Shown here: piece after piece, positions 5,823-6,961 of the stretch | Numbering within the stretch: the first letter of the stretch is position 1 | Layout of the letters: each line of letters opens with the position of its first letter | From: Pseudomonadota bacterium | GTDB lineage: Bacteria > Pseudomonadota > Gammaproteobacteria > SZUA-229 | Direction: 5' to 3' | Assembly (NCBI GenBank): GCA_015222915.1 | Contig: JADFWE010000413.1 | Coordinates: forward strand, 1 to 6,961 | Length of the DNA stretch: 6,961 nucleotides | The notes under the pieces: model-generated | What the model saw: only the letters and a program-made list of their open reading frames with translations | What the model was told of the DNA's origin: nothing | Databases searched by the model: none | Made by a program: the position numbers and the translations under genes

Positions 5823-6961
5823 TTGAAACCATACACATTCAAACTCTTTTTATTACTTGCTGTTATCCTGCAGTCAAGTCTGTTCCTCAGCGCCTGCGAT
5901 ACGACACAACCTGTCAGAAAAGATGACGTCACCGAACTGCCGGAGGCCGATATTTCGCCTGAGACCATACATCAGGCGACACTGACTGAAGAAGCCGGGC
6001 GCCTGCTGGAACTGGCCGATGACAGTGATTCCCCTGCCATACAACATCAGTACCGGGTTCAGGCAACACGCCTCTACCTGGAAGCCGGCAGAATCGCCCT
6101 TGCCAAACAGCAGCTGAGCATCATCCGGCAGCGACAGGCGACAGCCATATCCGATAATGAAGCAGACACCGGATCACGTGATATCGACATATCGCTGCTC
6201 GCTGCCGAAATCGCAGTAGCCGAGAAGGATGTGTTGCTGGCTAAACAGCTACTCGAGGAATTCGACAGCAACATCCAGTCACAGCCACAGAAACTGTCAC
6301 GTGAACAACAGATTGCCTATTATGCATTAAAAGCCGATACCGATTATCTCTCCGGAAAATATTTCTTCGTCGTCGAACGCCGTACCCAGCTCGCCGCCTA
6401 TCTGCCGGACGATAGAGCAAAGCAACTGAATAATCGAAAGATCTGGGCAGCACTGTCAAATATGTCCGATACACAGATCAATACTCACAGCAAACAGGCG
6501 AGTAAGAATGCCACCATAAAAGGCTGGCTATCACTGACCAGGGTGATGCGCTCAGGACAGCAGGACATCGGCAAACTGGAAGATATGCTGCTGGACTGGG
6601 GAACACGTTATCCGTCACACCCTGCCACGGACAGCTTTCTCACCGAGCTCATCGACAGCTATCAGTCGGATGAAATCGAGAGCAGACATATCGCAGTTCT
6701 TCTACCGATGCAGGGGAAACTGTCGCAGGTCATCGACACCATCAAAAACGGACTGCTAAGTGCCTATTACAGCGATGACAGCAAGATAGCCAAACCGACC
6801 ATCAAATTCTATGATACCAGTAACAGCGATAAAACCTTTAAACAGCTGTATGAAGAGGCAATCGCGGACGGTGCTACTAACATCATCGGTCCTTTCGACA
6901 AGGTCGTTATCAATCAGCTGTTACAGCAACGCGAACTCGATGTACCTGTGCTGACACTAAA
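5823..6961 (+). CDS. lpoA: Penicillin-binding protein activator LpoA, 3' end outside the window
   Basis: LpoA is a lipoprotein that spans the periplasm and stimulates the peptidoglycan synthase PBP1a. The window holds 379 codons; E. coli LpoA has 678 residues, so roughly the last 40-45 percent is missing. The frame is open from a TGA at 5802-5804 and the only start that keeps the signal peptide is TTG at 5823, with no visible Shine-Dalgarno sequence. Residues 1-25 form a lipoprotein signal (KLFLLLAVIL core) with lipobox Leu22-Ser-Ala-Cys25. Asp26 follows the lipidated Cys, an inner-membrane retention signal by the E. coli rule. Residues about 45-285 form the helical TPR-like domain (LTEEAGRLLELAD, YRVQATRLYLEAGRIALAKQ). 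From about residue 288, HIAVLLPMQGKLSQ opens the periplasmic-binding-protein-like domain, with IIGP at 354-357. No stop or frameshift occurs to the window edge. The divergent position next to rsmI matches E. coli (yraM). Confidence 0.93.
   Translation, partial: MKPYTFKLFLLLAVILQSSLFLSACDTTQPVRKDDVTELPEADISPETIHQATLTEEAGRLLELADDSDSPAIQHQYRVQATRLYLEAGRIALAKQQLSIIRQRQATAISDNEADTGSRDIDISLLAAEIAVAEKDVLLAKQLLEEFDSNIQSQPQKLSREQQIAYYALKADTDYLSGKYFFVVERRTQLAAYLPDDRAKQLNNRKIWAALSNMSDTQINTHSKQASKNATIKGWLSLTRVMRSGQQDIGKLEDMLLDWGTRYPSHPATDSFLTELIDSYQSDEIESRHIAVLLPMQGKLSQVIDTIKNGLLSAYYSDDSKIAKPTIKFYDTSNSDKTFKQLYEEAIADGATNIIGPFDKVVINQLLQQRELDVPVLTL

Overview
The window looks like an ordinary chromosomal segment of a gammaproteobacterium. 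The evidence is the aroQ-accB-accC order with a TlpA-type thioredoxin gene upstream, and an rsmI gene divergent from lpoA, as in Escherichia coli; LpoA is essentially a gammaproteobacterial protein. Base composition is moderate, with AT-rich intergenic stretches. I cannot name a genus. There is no sign of phage, plasmid, transposase, CRISPR array, tRNA or rRNA.

Layout. (1) 33-542 (+): a small Ser/Thr/Asp-rich lipoprotein of unknown function, closed by a strong hairpin terminator (559-590). (2) 727-3679 (+): a membrane-anchored TlpA/ResA-like thioredoxin, then aroQ (3-dehydroquinate dehydratase), accB (biotin carboxyl carrier protein) and accC (biotin carboxylase). accB and accC are 10 bp apart and surely co-transcribed; aroQ lies 35 bp upstream and probably belongs to the same unit. 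(3) 3680-3866: an intergenic stretch rich in inverted repeats, framed by 12-bp perfect inverted repeats, where many relatives carry prmA. (4) 5680-3867 (-): rsmI (16S rRNA C1402 2'-O-methyltransferase), whose stop codon overlaps the start of a TraB/GumN-family secreted protein gene by 4 bp. This pair converges on accC. (5) 5681-5822: a short AT-rich divergent promoter region. (6) 5823 to the window edge (+): lpoA, the lipoprotein activator of penicillin-binding protein PBP1a, starting at TTG and cut by the window end inside its C-terminal periplasmic-binding-protein-like domain.

How the genes work together. accB and accC encode the carrier and the biotin carboxylase of acetyl-CoA carboxylase, the first step of fatty-acid synthesis; aroQ serves the shikimate pathway. 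The TlpA-like protein is expected to handle disulfides on the periplasmic side. RsmI modifies the ribosomal decoding centre, and LpoA supports peptidoglycan synthesis from the outer envelope. These are housekeeping functions. I did not find an undescribed system. The points most worth a second look are the repeat-framed intergenic element, the coupled rsmI-TraB/GumN pair, the Asp after the lipidated Cys of LpoA, and single substitutions at usually conserved sites in RsmI and AccC.
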